Of a stretch of 64,000 bases of DNA, positions 8,946-18,032 are shown piece by piece. The notes under the pieces were generated by a model. The model ran no database searches. It had not been told where the DNA came from and saw only the letters and a program-made list of their open reading frames with translations. A program made the translations under genes and the position numbers. The DNA is from CALARM01 sp036746235. Lineage in GTDB: Bacteria; Vulcanimicrobiota; SpSt-956; JAKJGF01. The stretch is from contig DAIOEN010000004.1 in NCBI GenBank assembly GCA_036746235.1, positions 22,400 through 86,399 on the forward strand, in the 5' to 3' direction. How positions within the stretch are numbered: the stretch's first letter is position 1; each line of letters opens with the position of its first letter.

Positions 8946-9926
8946 ATGAAAAAAGCTCTTGTCTGCGGTGCCGGAGGATTTATAGGCAGTCATCTTGTAA
9001 AAAGATTAAAAAAAGAAGGGTTTTATGTAAGGGGAGTTGATCTTAAATACCCTGAATTTTCAAAAACCGAAGCAGATGAATTTATAACAGGAGATCTGAG
9101 AGATCCTGTTGTATGTAAAAATATTCTGGATTATCCCTTTGATGAAGTATATCAGCTTGCTGCAGATATGGGAGGAGCAGGATATATCTTTACCGGACAT
9201 CATGATGCAGATGTCATGCATAATTCTGCTACAATCAATCTGAATATAACTTATTACGGGCAGAAAATGGGAATTAAAAACATATTTTATTCTTCTTCTG
9301 CATGTATATATCCTGAATATAACCAGTTAGATCCTGACAATCCTGAATGTTCCGAATCTTCTGCCTATCCGGCAGCACCTGACAGTGAGTACGGATGGGA
9401 AAAACTATTCAGTGAAAGAATGTATATGGCTTTTAACAGAAATTACGGGCTTAAAGTCCATATAGCAAGATTTCATAATATCTTCGGCCCTGAAGGCACA
9501 TGGACAGGCGGTAAAGAAAAAGCCCCTGCCGCCATATGCAGGAAAGTGGCAGAAGCACATGACGGAGGAGAGATTGAAATATGGGGAGACGGGAAACAGA
9601 CAAGATCTTTTCTTTATATTGACGAATGTCTTGAAGGGATTAGAAGATTTATGGATTCTGATTTTATGGGTCCTGTAAATATAGGTTCTGATGAAATGGT
9701 AACGATAAATCAGATGACAGAAATGGTTATGGATATTGCAGGAAAGAAATTGAGTATAAAGCACATAGAAGGGCCTCTTGGTGTGAGAGGCAGAAATTCT
9801 GACAACAGACTCATAAAAGAAAAACTCGGCTGGAGTCCTTCATGTAAACTGAGAGATGGTCTTTTTAAGACCTATGAATGGATAAATAAACAGGTTCAAT
9901 TAGTAAATAATAATTTCAAGATTTAA
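8946..9926 (+). CDS. NAD-dependent sugar epimerase, GDP-mannose 3,5-epimerase-like
   Basis: An extended short-chain dehydrogenase/reductase. The Rossmann motif GAGGFIGSHL is at residues 8-17, the catalytic Ser region is SSSACIYPE (about 119), and the YxxxK pair is YGWEK (about 155-159). MGGAGYIFTGHHDADVMHN and GTWTGGKEKAPAAICRK closely resemble plant GDP-mannose 3,5-epimerase signatures. That enzyme makes GDP-L-galactose and GDP-L-gulose from GDP-mannose. AAGGAGG upstream is a strong ribosome site. With gmd-fcl at 39-41 kb it suggests a GDP-mannose-based sugar supply. The exact product needs biochemical confirmation; a related nucleotide-sugar epimerase remains possible. Confidence 0.82.
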   Translation: MKKALVCGAGGFIGSHLVKRLKKEGFYVRGVDLKYPEFSKTEADEFITGDLRDPVVCKNILDYPFDEVYQLAADMGGAGYIFTGHHDADVMHNSATINLNITYYGQKMGIKNIFYSSSACIYPEYNQLDPDNPECSESSAYPAAPDSEYGWEKLFSERMYMAFNRNYGLKVHIARFHNIFGPEGTWTGGKEKAPAAICRKVAEAHDGGEIEIWGDGKQTRSFLYIDECLEGIRRFMDSDFMGPVNIGSDEMVTINQMTEMVMDIAGKKLSIKHIEGPLGVRGRNSDNRLIKEKLGWSPSCKLRDGLFKTYEWINKQVQLVNNNFKI

Positions 9927-10076
9927 AAAAATTTAGAAACAGATCTTGATAAAAACAAAAGAAAAATTTATATAAGTTCTGAAAACAATATATCCTATAA
10001 AGAAAGAGATAACTTATGTAAAAACTTTAAGTGAGAGGTAAAAATTAAAGACAGGGACAGAGATAAAAGAAAATAA

Positions 10077-10850
10077 ATGAAAAAAATTGTAAAAAGTGCC
10101 TCTCACAGGAAAATAAACATATTCGGCTCTTTAATAAGCGCAATTTCCCTATCTCAGGAAGTATCACTTGTTGAAGAAAAGATTAAAGAGAAGAGTTCTT
10201 CCTATATCTGTTTCTGTCCCGTATCATTCATAGTTACTGCCACAGAAGACAGAGAATTCCTGGATATAATAAACAATGCTTATCTTGCAACACCTGACGG
10301 GATGCCTGTGGTATGGTATTTGAAATCAAAAGGCGAAAAAAACACAACAAGGGTCTATGGCCCTGATCTGATGAGAGAGGTTTTCTATATATCGGAAGTA
10401 AGAGGGTACAGACATTATTTCTATGGAGGAACAGAGGAAATACTTTCGAAATTAAAAGAAAATATCCTTAAAAAATTCCCTGCCCTGCAGATATGCGGTA
10501 TTTATGCACCGCCATTCCGGCCTCTTACGGAACAGGAAGAAGTAGAGGTTATAGCCGGTATAAAAAAATCTGAACCTCATATGGTATGGGTCGGCATCGG
10601 TTCTCCGAAACAGGAAAAGTGGATGGCAAAGATTTCACCCTCTCTCGATGGAATACTTATGGCAGGAGTGGGTGCTGCTTTTAATTTTTATGCCGGGTCA
10701 GTGAGACAGGCTCCTCTGTGGATGCAGAAAAATGGACTGGAATGGATTTTTCGATTATGGTGCGAGCCGGGGAGGCTGTGGAAGAGGTACCTTTACGGGA
10801 ACAGCAGGTTTGTTTATATGGTTTTAAGGGAATGGTTTCTAAAAATATAA
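10077..10850 (+). CDS. WecG/TagA/CpsF-family glycosyltransferase (copy 2)
   Basis: Paralogue of the gene at 8132 with the same ordered motifs: PDGMPVVWYL (about residue 73), YGPDLMREVF, WVGIGSPKQEKWMA (about 174) and GLEWIFRLWCEPGRLWKRY. Length is 257 aa. The two proteins are clearly diverged, so this is an old duplication or two independent specificities acting on successive lipid-linked intermediates. The ribosome site is weak (AGAG-type only), so the start is less certain than for copy 1. The 150 bases between it and the epimerase gene contain no recognisable feature. Confidence 0.88.
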   Translation: MKKIVKSASHRKINIFGSLISAISLSQEVSLVEEKIKEKSSSYICFCPVSFIVTATEDREFLDIINNAYLATPDGMPVVWYLKSKGEKNTTRVYGPDLMREVFYISEVRGYRHYFYGGTEEILSKLKENILKKFPALQICGIYAPPFRPLTEQEEVEVIAGIKKSEPHMVWVGIGSPKQEKWMAKISPSLDGILMAGVGAAFNFYAGSVRQAPLWMQKNGLEWIFRLWCEPGRLWKRYLYGNSRFVYMVLREWFLKI

Positions 10851-10901
10851 TCATTTTATACAGTCATTTTTCATTTTTTCCATACCACTCTCAGTAGAAC
10901 A

Positions 10902-10910
10902 TGATATAAT
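10902..10910 (+). promoter_or_regulatory. extended -10 promoter of the Rpn-family gene
   Basis: TGATATAAT, an extended -10 (TG one base before TATAAT), lies 37 bases before the start codon of the Rpn-family gene. No good -35 is visible, as is common for extended -10 promoters. Confidence 0.5.
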
Positions 10911-10946
10911 AAAATAAAAGACTTAAATTATGCGGTAGGTGATTAT

Positions 10947-11964
10947 ATGCCTGTAGATAGTTTGATAAATCTCAGAAATGATGTAATATTCAAGGTAGTT
11001 TTTGGATATGAAAAAAATGAAAAACTTCTTATTTCTCTATTAAATGCTATACTGAATCTTACAGGGAATGAGAAGATTGTTAAATTAACCTTTTTGAATG
11101 CCTTCAATATAAAAGAATATCTTAATGATAAATTGACAAGTCTTGATGTTAAAGTAGAAGATGGCACAGGAGTCAGATATAATGTTGAAATGCAACTCGC
11201 TCCTGACACATCATATATAAGCCGTATAATTTATTATCATGATAAACTCTATACAGGACAGCTAAAACAGGCTGAACCATATGATGCATTATTACGAGCT
11301 ATAAGCATATCAATCTTAAACTTTATTCTTTTTGAAAATGAAACTGATTTACATAATATTTACCGATATTTAAATATAAAATCTAAAAATCAGTTAACAG
11401 ACTTAAAAGAGCTCCATTTTATAGAACTTCCTAAATACACAGAAGATAAACCACGAAAGAATTTAACAAAACTCGAAAAATGGCTTCATGCCTTAAAATT
11501 CGGAGAAATTTATGCAACAAATTTAAATAATCTTCCTGCAGTCTTAAAAGAAGAGGAGGAAATTGTTATGGCACTACAGGAAATGATAAAAGCCTCTAAT
11601 GATGACCTGGTGAGAGAAATACTTGAAATGAGAGAAAGGGGACGTCACGAAGAAGCTACAAGATTATATAGGGCTGAACAAAAGGGTATGGAAAAGGGTA
11701 TGGAAAAGGGTATGGAAAAGGGTATGGAAAAGGGTATGGAAAAGGGNNNNNNNNNNNNNNNNNNNNNNNNNNNNNNNNNNNNNNNNNNNNNNNNNNNNNN
11801 NNNNNNNNNNNNNNNNNNNNNNNNNNNNNNNNNNNNNNNNNNNNNNTAAAATTGAACTGGCAAGAGAACTGTATAAAGACGGATATCCAGTAGAAAAACT
11901 TGCAGCAAAGTTCAAGGTATCTGCAGAGAAGATGAAAGAACTGTTAACCTGCAGTGACACATAA
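10947..11964 (+). CDS. Rpn/YhgA-like PD-(D/E)XK nuclease-transposase family protein, interrupted by assembly gap
   Basis: The opening (residues 7-110) matches the PDDEXK family proteins often annotated as 'Rpn family recombination-promoting nuclease/putative transposase': NDVIFKVVFGYEKNEKLLIS, then LDVKVEDGTGVRYNVEMQL, where the D...E-x-Q pattern is the nuclease core. From about residue 245 the protein is a KGME tetrapeptide repeat that runs into the N gap. After the gap a frame encodes a short helical tail (KIELARELYKDGYPVEKLAA) ending TAA at 11962-11964. The 300 codons before that frame are off by one base when 100 Ns are counted, so the gap length is a placeholder. Related proteins are at 34244-35206 and in the fragment at 35504. 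It is a selfish or recombination-linked accessory gene inside the glycan locus. Confidence 0.8.
11682..11746 (+). repeat. 12-bp coding tandem repeat (Lys-Gly-Met-Glu)
   Basis: At least five near-perfect copies of AAGGGTATGGAA run directly into the N gap. The unit keeps the reading frame and encodes KGME. A similar repeat (ATGGAAAAAGGC-type, minus strand) lies in the Rpn gene at 34380-34445. The repeat is the likely reason for the assembly break. Confidence 0.9.
11747..11846. other. assembly gap (100 N)
   Basis: Exactly 100 Ns, a conventional placeholder for unknown length. Sequence on both sides belongs to the same Rpn-family gene, but the frames do not match across 100 bases. Confidence 0.98.
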
Positions 11965-12249
11965 AAATAATATTTATCAGTAATGAAGGTGATACTGCGG
12001 AAAATATAAAAATTCCTTCAGAGAGGAATTAGATGGATTTGTCCTTTTGAAATTCTTATGAAGAAATTCTGAATAAACGGGCTTTTATTTTACACTACCG
12101 CTCCTGCTGGCAAATTTGACATCTAAAGCAGCTTAATTGAGAGGAGTTAGATGCACTTGGAAGAATTTTCCACACCTATTGACAGGAGCTCAATGAAAAG
12201 AATTATTAAATAATCATGACGCATGACGGGTGAAAGTATCCATTTACCT
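11965..12249. other. intergenic stretch with short repeats and no gene
   Basis: No convincing reading frame. GAGAGGARTTAGATG occurs twice (12021-12035 and 12139-12153, one difference). A lone heptamer-like ATGACGCATGACGGGTGA lies near 12218-12235. The stretch looks like decayed sequence between the Rpn-family gene and promoter cassette B. Confidence 0.5.
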
Positions 12250-12321
12250 TTACTACTTTTTACTTTTCCACATACTAGTTTCCATCAATTATACAAAAAG
12301 ACTCAAAATCCTTCTTGACTT
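12250..12321 (+). repeat. 72-bp promoter-cassette repeat, copy B
   Basis: Same length and nearly identical to 7986-8057, ending in the same TTGACT. It carries the upstream half of the promoter for the 12.35-kb glycan operon. Confidence 0.85.
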
Positions 12322-12343
12322 TTATATGAGTCTTTATTATTAT
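12315..12343 (+). promoter_or_regulatory. promoter downstream of cassette copy B
   Basis: TTGACT (12315-12320), a 17-base spacer and TATTAT (12338-12343). The predicted start point is at about 12350, essentially at the ATG of the next gene (12351), which implies a leaderless transcript. Confidence 0.68.
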
Positions 12344-12350
12344 GTAAACT

Positions 12351-13592
12351 ATGCAAATTATATCTTTTATCAAAAGTAAAGAAAGCCAACTAATCGGGTT
12401 ACTTTGCAGTTTTATTATACTGGCAGGGATATTATATTCGCTCCATCTGGGAGATAAATTGAGATATCCTGACGAATGGCTTTATTACATAATGGCCGGG
12501 AATCTTTCATCTAAAGGCTTATACAGTCTTGACGGGATAAATCCCAGTGCCTGCCGTCCCCCTGGTTATTCTTTTTTCCTATCTATCTTCATGTCTATGG
12601 GAGCAAATTTAATTGTTCTCAGAATTTTAAATTTTGTAATGCTTGCCGGCACTTTATACTTAATTTATATCCTTTTAAAAAGAGAATGTTCCCCTGTTGC
12701 AGGGTTAATTGGCGCAGTTCTTGTTATTTTATATCCTGTATTATTTTATACGGCAGGTACGTTTTATCCCCAGACTATAGGAGCTTTACTTTTTCTTTCA
12801 GTGATTTATTTAATTTTAAGCAGTGATCTTACCGGAAAAAGATCTGCCGCTGCAGGATTACTTATGGGATATCTCATAATTACAATACCGACTTTTATCT
12901 TTCAGTTTCTTCTTATTACTATATGGATGAAAGCATATAAGTATAAAATTTTATATATTATAATATTTTTTATAATTACATGTGCTATAATCAGTATCTG
13001 GCAAATAAGAAATTATACTGCATTTAAATCTCTATTTTTCATATCCGCCAATTCCGGGAAAATGCTCCTTGAAGGAAATTCGGAGAATGCAGGACCTAAT
13101 AGCGGTATAACAACTGATATTCTGTCATATGAAAAGAATACTGCAGGGATGAATGAAGTGGAAAAAGATGCATATCTTAGAGACAGAGCTTTTGAATACA
13201 TTTGTAAAAATAAGTGGAAATCTTTAAAGCTTTATGCCGGGAAAGTGCTTAATTATTTTAATTATAGAAATGAACTGGAAACTAAAAGCGAATCTTCCCC
13301 GTGGAAAGATGTGATTATGCTTTTCACTTACGGAGGTCTGCTTTTATCATTCACAATACGACTCTTTTATTTTAAATATGTTAAATTGAATAAATTTGAA
13401 TTATTTTTGATTATAATTTATATTTCAAATGCTTTCTTTTCGGCGATATTTTTTACAAGGATTCGTTACAGATTACCTTTTGATTTTTGTCTGATAGCAC
13501 TGGTGGCTTTATTTTTTTATAATTTAAGTAAATCTCAAAATGGTTCTTTATTTTATAAGGATTATAAAAATGAACATACATACAATATATAG
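12351..13592 (+). CDS. GT-C-fold membrane glycosyltransferase (ArnT/PMT-like)
   Basis: A 413-residue polytopic membrane protein with roughly ten TM helices. The first periplasmic loop carries an acidic pair (YPDEWLYYIMAGNL, about residues 40-53) and RPPGYSFFLSIF (about 70), typical of the ArnT/dolichyl-phosphate-mannose mannosyltransferase superfamily. Those enzymes use a lipid-phosphate sugar donor on the periplasmic side. ATG 12351 is the only reasonable start: an in-frame TAA lies two codons upstream, and no Shine-Dalgarno fits between it and the -10. It begins the large plus-strand glycan block. Donor and acceptor are unknown. Confidence 0.72.
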   Translation: MQIISFIKSKESQLIGLLCSFIILAGILYSLHLGDKLRYPDEWLYYIMAGNLSSKGLYSLDGINPSACRPPGYSFFLSIFMSMGANLIVLRILNFVMLAGTLYLIYILLKRECSPVAGLIGAVLVILYPVLFYTAGTFYPQTIGALLFLSVIYLILSSDLTGKRSAAAGLLMGYLIITIPTFIFQFLLITIWMKAYKYKILYIIIFFIITCAIISIWQIRNYTAFKSLFFISANSGKMLLEGNSENAGPNSGITTDILSYEKNTAGMNEVEKDAYLRDRAFEYICKNKWKSLKLYAGKVLNYFNYRNELETKSESSPWKDVIMLFTYGGLLLSFTIRLFYFKYVKLNKFELFLIIIYISNAFFSAIFFTRIRYRLPFDFCLIALVALFFYNLSKSQNGSLFYKDYKNEHTYNI

Positions 13593-14208
13593 CCTTTTTA
13601 CATCTTATTTCAGATCTAAAAGAATGAAATTATTTTTTGATACCTTAAATCCAGATGAGAATACAAAAATATTAGATGTAGGAGGTTGCCAGAATTTCTG
13701 GAGTAAATTAAATTGTTCTTCAAAGATTACTTTACTGAATATTAAAATTTCCCCAAAAGATGCAGTGTTCAGATCAAAATATACTTATATTGAAGGTGAT
13801 GGAACTTCATTACCATTTAAAGATAAATCTTTCGACATTGTATTTTCTAATTCTGTAATTGAACATCTTTCAACTTATGATAATCAAGTAAAATTTGCAA
13901 AAGAATTAACAAGGGTTGGTAAAAATATATGGGTACAAACGCCTGCAAAGTATTTTTTTGTAGAACCACATTTGATAGCACCTTTTATACATTTTCTACC
14001 GAAAAATGTTCAGAAATATTTAATAAGGTATTTTACTGTATGGGGTCTGGTAGCCAAACCTTCTCAAAAGGATATTGTTAATTTTTTAAAAGAAGTAAGA
14101 ATGTTGAATTATAAAGAAATGGGTTCTTTATTTCCCGAATGTATGGTTCAGAAAGAATTTTTCCTGGGAATGGCTAAATCTTATATAGCTATTGGATTAA
14201 CTAAATAA
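13570..14208 (+). CDS. class I SAM-dependent methyltransferase
   Basis: Small soluble methyltransferase of 212 aa. Motif I is KILDVGGCQNFW (about residues 34-45), the motif IV region is FDIVFSNSVIEHLST (about 92-106), followed by RVGKNIWVQTPAKYFFVEPH. The ATG at 13570 is chosen because AAGGA lies eight bases upstream. It overlaps the end of the preceding GT-C gene by 23 bases, so they are probably co-transcribed. It likely methylates a sugar or glycan end in the cytoplasm; the position is unknown. Confidence 0.82.
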   Translation: MNIHTIYSLFTSYFRSKRMKLFFDTLNPDENTKILDVGGCQNFWSKLNCSSKITLLNIKISPKDAVFRSKYTYIEGDGTSLPFKDKSFDIVFSNSVIEHLSTYDNQVKFAKELTRVGKNIWVQTPAKYFFVEPHLIAPFIHFLPKNVQKYLIRYFTVWGLVAKPSQKDIVNFLKEVRMLNYKEMGSLFPECMVQKEFFLGMAKSYIAIGLTK

Positions 14209-14243
14209 ATGTCAATAATAAGAAAAACTTTACTTTAAAAATT

Positions 14244-15419
14244 ATGAAAATACTTTTAGCGCACAATTATTACCAGCAACCCGGTGGTGAAGATACAGCA
14301 TTCAGAGCAGAAAGGGATATGCTCAAAGAATATGGCCATACTGTCATAGAATATACAGATCATAATGATCGTATAAAAATAATGTCTCCTATGGCAGTAG
14401 CAAGAGATACAATCTGGTCGACTTATTCTTATAACAGAATATTACAGATCGTAAAAAAAGAAAAACCTGATATTGCACATTTTCAAAATACTTTTCCTCT
14501 TATCTCTCCATCAGCTTACTATGCATGCTATAGAGCAGGATTACCAGTAGTTCAAATACTTCAAAACTACCGTTTCATGTGTCCAGCAGCTACATTATAT
14601 CGCAATAATCAAATATGTAAAATATGTATAAAAAAGATATTGCCATGGCCAAGTTTAATATATTCCTGTTATCATTCATCTTTAATTCATACAGTAGTTT
14701 TAGCGGCAATGCTTACTATACACCGATGGTTGAGGACATGGCAGAAGCAAGTAAATGCATATATAGCTTTAACTCAATTTGGAAGAAAATTATTTATTGA
14801 ATCCGGCCTTCCAGAAGAAAGAATTTTTATAAAACCAAACTTTATATATCCTGAACCACAGGCAAGAGAAACAAATGGATCTTATGTTCTTTTTGTAGGA
14901 CGCCTTTCAAAAGAAAAGGGAATTTCTACTATGTTAAGAGCCTGGAAATTATTAAAAGATATACCTCTTAAAATCGCAGGAGACGGACCTCTTATGAATG
15001 AAGTGAAAAATATTGTTAATAATAATAAAATGAAAAATATTGAAATTCTTGGCTTTCAAACAAAGGAGCAGATCATTTCGTTAATAAAAGGTTCCAAATT
15101 TCTAGTATTTCCTTCTGAGTGGTATGAAGGCTTACCTTTAACTATTATTGAAGCATTTGCATGTGGCGTACCTATTATTGCTTCCCGCCTTGGAGCAATG
15201 GAAGAAATTATACACAATGGATATACCGGTTTACATTTTATACCCGGCAATTATGAAAATCTTGCCGAAAAGATCGAATGGTCTTGGGTACATAAAGAAA
15301 AGATGGAAGAAATGGGGGAAAATGCTAGAAAAGAATTTGAAGAAAAATATACTTCTGTACAAAATTTTAAAATATTAAATAAAATTTATGAAAATGCTAT
15401 TAATATGAATAGGAGATAA
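14244..15419 (+). CDS. GT4-family glycosyltransferase
   Basis: GT-B fold retaining glycosyltransferase of 391 aa. The N-terminal Rossmann domain starts KILLAHNYYQQPGGEDTAF, with the Gly-Gly donor-entry loop of GT4 enzymes. The C-terminal domain has VLFVGRLSKEKGISTML (about 215) and the E-x7-E motif in SEWYEGLPLTIIEAFACG (about 292-309). It adds a sugar from a nucleotide donor to the growing lipid-linked oligosaccharide at the inner membrane face. No Shine-Dalgarno precedes the ATG. It follows the methyltransferase by 35 bases in the same direction. Confidence 0.9.
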   Translation: MKILLAHNYYQQPGGEDTAFRAERDMLKEYGHTVIEYTDHNDRIKIMSPMAVARDTIWSTYSYNRILQIVKKEKPDIAHFQNTFPLISPSAYYACYRAGLPVVQILQNYRFMCPAATLYRNNQICKICIKKILPWPSLIYSCYHSSLIHTVVLAAMLTIHRWLRTWQKQVNAYIALTQFGRKLFIESGLPEERIFIKPNFIYPEPQARETNGSYVLFVGRLSKEKGISTMLRAWKLLKDIPLKIAGDGPLMNEVKNIVNNNKMKNIEILGFQTKEQIISLIKGSKFLVFPSEWYEGLPLTIIEAFACGVPIIASRLGAMEEIIHNGYTGLHFIPGNYENLAEKIEWSWVHKEKMEEMGENARKEFEEKYTSVQNFKILNKIYENAINMNRR

Positions 15420-15423
15420 TTAT

Positions 15424-17136
15424 TTGCTAAAATCTAAGTTATATCCCACTTTGCTATTTATTTTGCTTTTCTTACTAATAATTTATCCCACAATTTTAGG
15501 TTTGTATATAAAAGGTATTGAAATACCATTTAAATTTTTTGCTGCTGATAGTTTCTATTATCTTACAATAGCTGCCCGCTCTAGCTCTACTAATCTTTAT
15601 ACATTCGATGGTATATTTCCAACTAACGGGTTTCATCCTCTCTGGCAATACTATTTAACTATATCATTTAAGTTATTTCATCTACAAAGCCAGGAGATAC
15701 AAATATATTTTGTATTTCTATCAACCATAATATTTACAGCAGTTGGAACTTCTTTATTCGGATTATCTTTATATCACTTGAGTAATAATTTTGCACTTTC
15801 ATTGCTAGGCGGAGTGCCAGGATTTTATTATATATTATTTTGTAATCTAAATCCTCATTATTTTTCACCATGGAGCTTTATTAATGGTATGGAGTCAGGT
15901 CTTTCAATACTTTTCTTTGGAATACTGAGTTATTTACTGTTCAATAAAGAATTCCTAAATAAATATAATTATATTAGAATTTTATCAATATCATTTTTTC
16001 TCTCTCTAATTTGTCTGAGCAGGTTAGATGATATATTTTTAACTATATCATTTCTTATCATTTTTTATATTTCTAATAAAAATGATAAGAAAATTTTTAC
16101 TTATATTTCCCTACTTGCCTTTTTTCCTGTATTTCTTGTAGCTATATATATTATTTATAACTTTTATTATGCTCATATGCTATTGCCTGTTAGTGGAACA
16201 ACAAAAGGTGGCTTTTCTTTGATAAAAAATATAGGGGCCTTTATTAATATTTTCATACCATTTAGATATTTTATGAAAACTTCAACAGGTTACAGAACAG
16301 ATTGGCAAGATGTATCATGGCGTGCTTTGCAAATGGGAATACCTTTATTAGTTTCTTTAATCGCATTACTTTATATCACATTAAAAAAGAAGATTTCTAT
16401 AACAAATCTAAAAGAAAATGAAAAATATCAAACATTCCTTATTTATACTTATTGTATATATGTAAGTCTAAAAGGGAGCTACAACATAATTAATGTTTCC
16501 CCTTATCATCAAGGGCACTGGTACTTTCCATTAAGTATTATGGTTTTTAACCTTATCATAACTATGTGCATTCATAGTATATTTAAAAATTGCAATATAT
16601 CAGAAGAGACTTATAGCATTAAAATTATTAAAAGTAATAATCTTACAAAATTAGTTCCATTAACATTACTTATTTATATAATTTTTATAAGTAATAGTTT
16701 TCTAAATTATAAAATTAATAGTAGTTACAACTATCAATATTATAATTTTTGGAAAAATAGAAATGAAATATTACATAACCTACAGAGTATATATCCTGAG
16801 AATAAAATTTTAGAATTCGATGATGGAATTATTGCTTACTCACTCGGCTTAAAAACCATGAGTGGACTTGGATTTGCATTAGATCAAGAAGCTTTTATAG
16901 CTAAGAATAAAGGCCGATTGTTAGATATTTCTTATAATAGAGGTATACATGTTTTATGTTCAATGAATTATATTACGATACCTAATAAAGCATGTGATAA
17001 TAGAGAATTACTAAAAGAAACTTTATCAAAAATATTTTTTATGAAAAATCAAAATATTGAAAGGTGGAATTTTAGGGTTATATATCTGAATAAAGAAACA
17101 GGAGTAATATTCATAGAATTTTTTCCAGTAAATTAA
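15424..17136 (+). CDS. polytopic membrane protein, GT-C-like glycosyltransferase candidate
   Basis: 570 residues with about ten or more hydrophobic helices and a soluble C-terminus (about 440-570). The first loop reads FFAADSFYYLTIAARSS (about residues 38-54), where the Asp before Tyr-Tyr resembles the catalytic loop of GT-C enzymes, and GFHPLWQYYLT (about 70) occupies the position of the second conserved segment. TTG 15424 is supported by AGGAGAT overlapping the end of the previous gene. A periplasmic glycan modification role is inferred from fold and context only. Confidence 0.62.
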   Translation: MLKSKLYPTLLFILLFLLIIYPTILGLYIKGIEIPFKFFAADSFYYLTIAARSSSTNLYTFDGIFPTNGFHPLWQYYLTISFKLFHLQSQEIQIYFVFLSTIIFTAVGTSLFGLSLYHLSNNFALSLLGGVPGFYYILFCNLNPHYFSPWSFINGMESGLSILFFGILSYLLFNKEFLNKYNYIRILSISFFLSLICLSRLDDIFLTISFLIIFYISNKNDKKIFTYISLLAFFPVFLVAIYIIYNFYYAHMLLPVSGTTKGGFSLIKNIGAFINIFIPFRYFMKTSTGYRTDWQDVSWRALQMGIPLLVSLIALLYITLKKKISITNLKENEKYQTFLIYTYCIYVSLKGSYNIINVSPYHQGHWYFPLSIMVFNLIITMCIHSIFKNCNISEETYSIKIIKSNNLTKLVPLTLLIYIIFISNSFLNYKINSSYNYQYYNFWKNRNEILHNLQSIYPENKILEFDDGIIAYSLGLKTMSGLGFALDQEAFIAKNKGRLLDISYNRGIHVLCSMNYITIPNKACDNRELLKETLSKIFFMKNQNIERWNFRVIYLNKETGVIFIEFFPVN

Positions 17137-17148
17137 ATAAATGGTTCT

Positions 17149-17257
17149 ACTGCAAAAACCCTATTTCATAAAAAAATATATTAAAGAAATGGCTTAAAAT
17201 AACAGTTCCACAAAAGTCAAAATAGTCTTCAAAGTTACATTTAAGAGTTTTTGCAGT
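17149..17257. repeat. candidate MITE (109 bp, inverted terminal repeats)
   Basis: ACTGCAAAAACCCT (17149-17162) is repeated in inverted form as AGAGTTTTTGCAGT (17244-17257), 13 of 14 positions matching. The interior has no coding capacity. Size and layout fit a non-autonomous miniature element or an IS end remnant in the gap between two glycan genes. No clear target duplication was found. Confidence 0.5.
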
Positions 17258-17338
17258 GAAATCAATAAGTGTAATCAATAAATGAGTTATTCACTTTTAG
17301 ATAAACAAAGTTAGAATATGTAAATTTATAAAAAATAT

Positions 17339-17903
17339 ATGAAAAGTTCAAATAATCTAATTAATCATTATAACAAAAAATATCAAAATACTTTCGCATC
17401 AGAGACTAAAACTGTAAAAATAGCCAGTTACCCAAAGGATCGATTTGAAATAACTGCAAAGTTAGCAATTAAAAATTGTAAAGGCAGGTATCTTGAAATT
17501 GGTGCCGGCTCTGGTAATGTAGCTCTTACAGTAATTAATAAATATGATGAACTTATCCTTACAGAATTATCTGTAATACGGTGCAAAGAACTTCACAAAT
17601 TATTTAATAATTTCAGTAAAGTTACAATCATTGAACATAATATTGATACAGAAAATCTTAATTTTCCTGACGATTTTTTTAACACTATAGTTATGACAGC
17701 AGTAATAGAACACTTAGTTGATCCTATTACTGCTCTTAAAGAATTAAATAGAGTTCTTTGTAAGGGTGGGAAACTGATTATAGACACACCTAATATAGCG
17801 AAATGGACAAGAAGAATAAAATTACTACTAGGGTACTTCCCATCAACAGCTTCAATGGATGAAGGCTTACTTTGTTATGATAAAAAAACCCTGACAGATC
17901 TTT
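17339..17903 (+). pseudogene. SAM methyltransferase, 5' part (split by IS21 insertion)
   Basis: Encodes the first 188 residues of a class I methyltransferase: RYLEIGAGSGNVALTV (motif I, about 50-65), FNTIVMTAVIEHLVDP (about 119-134) and GGKLIIDTPNIAKWTRR. The frame runs into the IS left end and stops two codons later. Removing the IS and one copy of the TCTTT target duplication joins this part in frame to 20768-20952, giving a 249-residue protein (L-T-D-L joined to Y-D-E-G-H). The complete protein would look like methyltransferases that carry a DEGHLHYFT-type C-terminal motif. The present gene is therefore disrupted, probably recently. Confidence 0.9.
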
Positions 17904-17956
17904 TGTAAAATCCAATATAAAAATGTACATCGAATCCTGTTGAAAAATGTGCATCT
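17904..17956 (+). repeat. IS21 left-end multiple terminal repeats
   Basis: Two related transposase-binding repeats: one from the IS end to 17930 containing AAAAATGTACAT, and GAATCCTGTTGAAAAATG-type at 17932-17956. The second is the reverse complement of the right-end repeats with a few differences. Confidence 0.8.
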
Positions 17957-18032
17957 ACTACCGGAATAAAAAAGAGAAAAAAGTAATTTTGGTAGAATAA
18001 AACCCCAATAAAATAATTGGGGAGTGAAGGAG

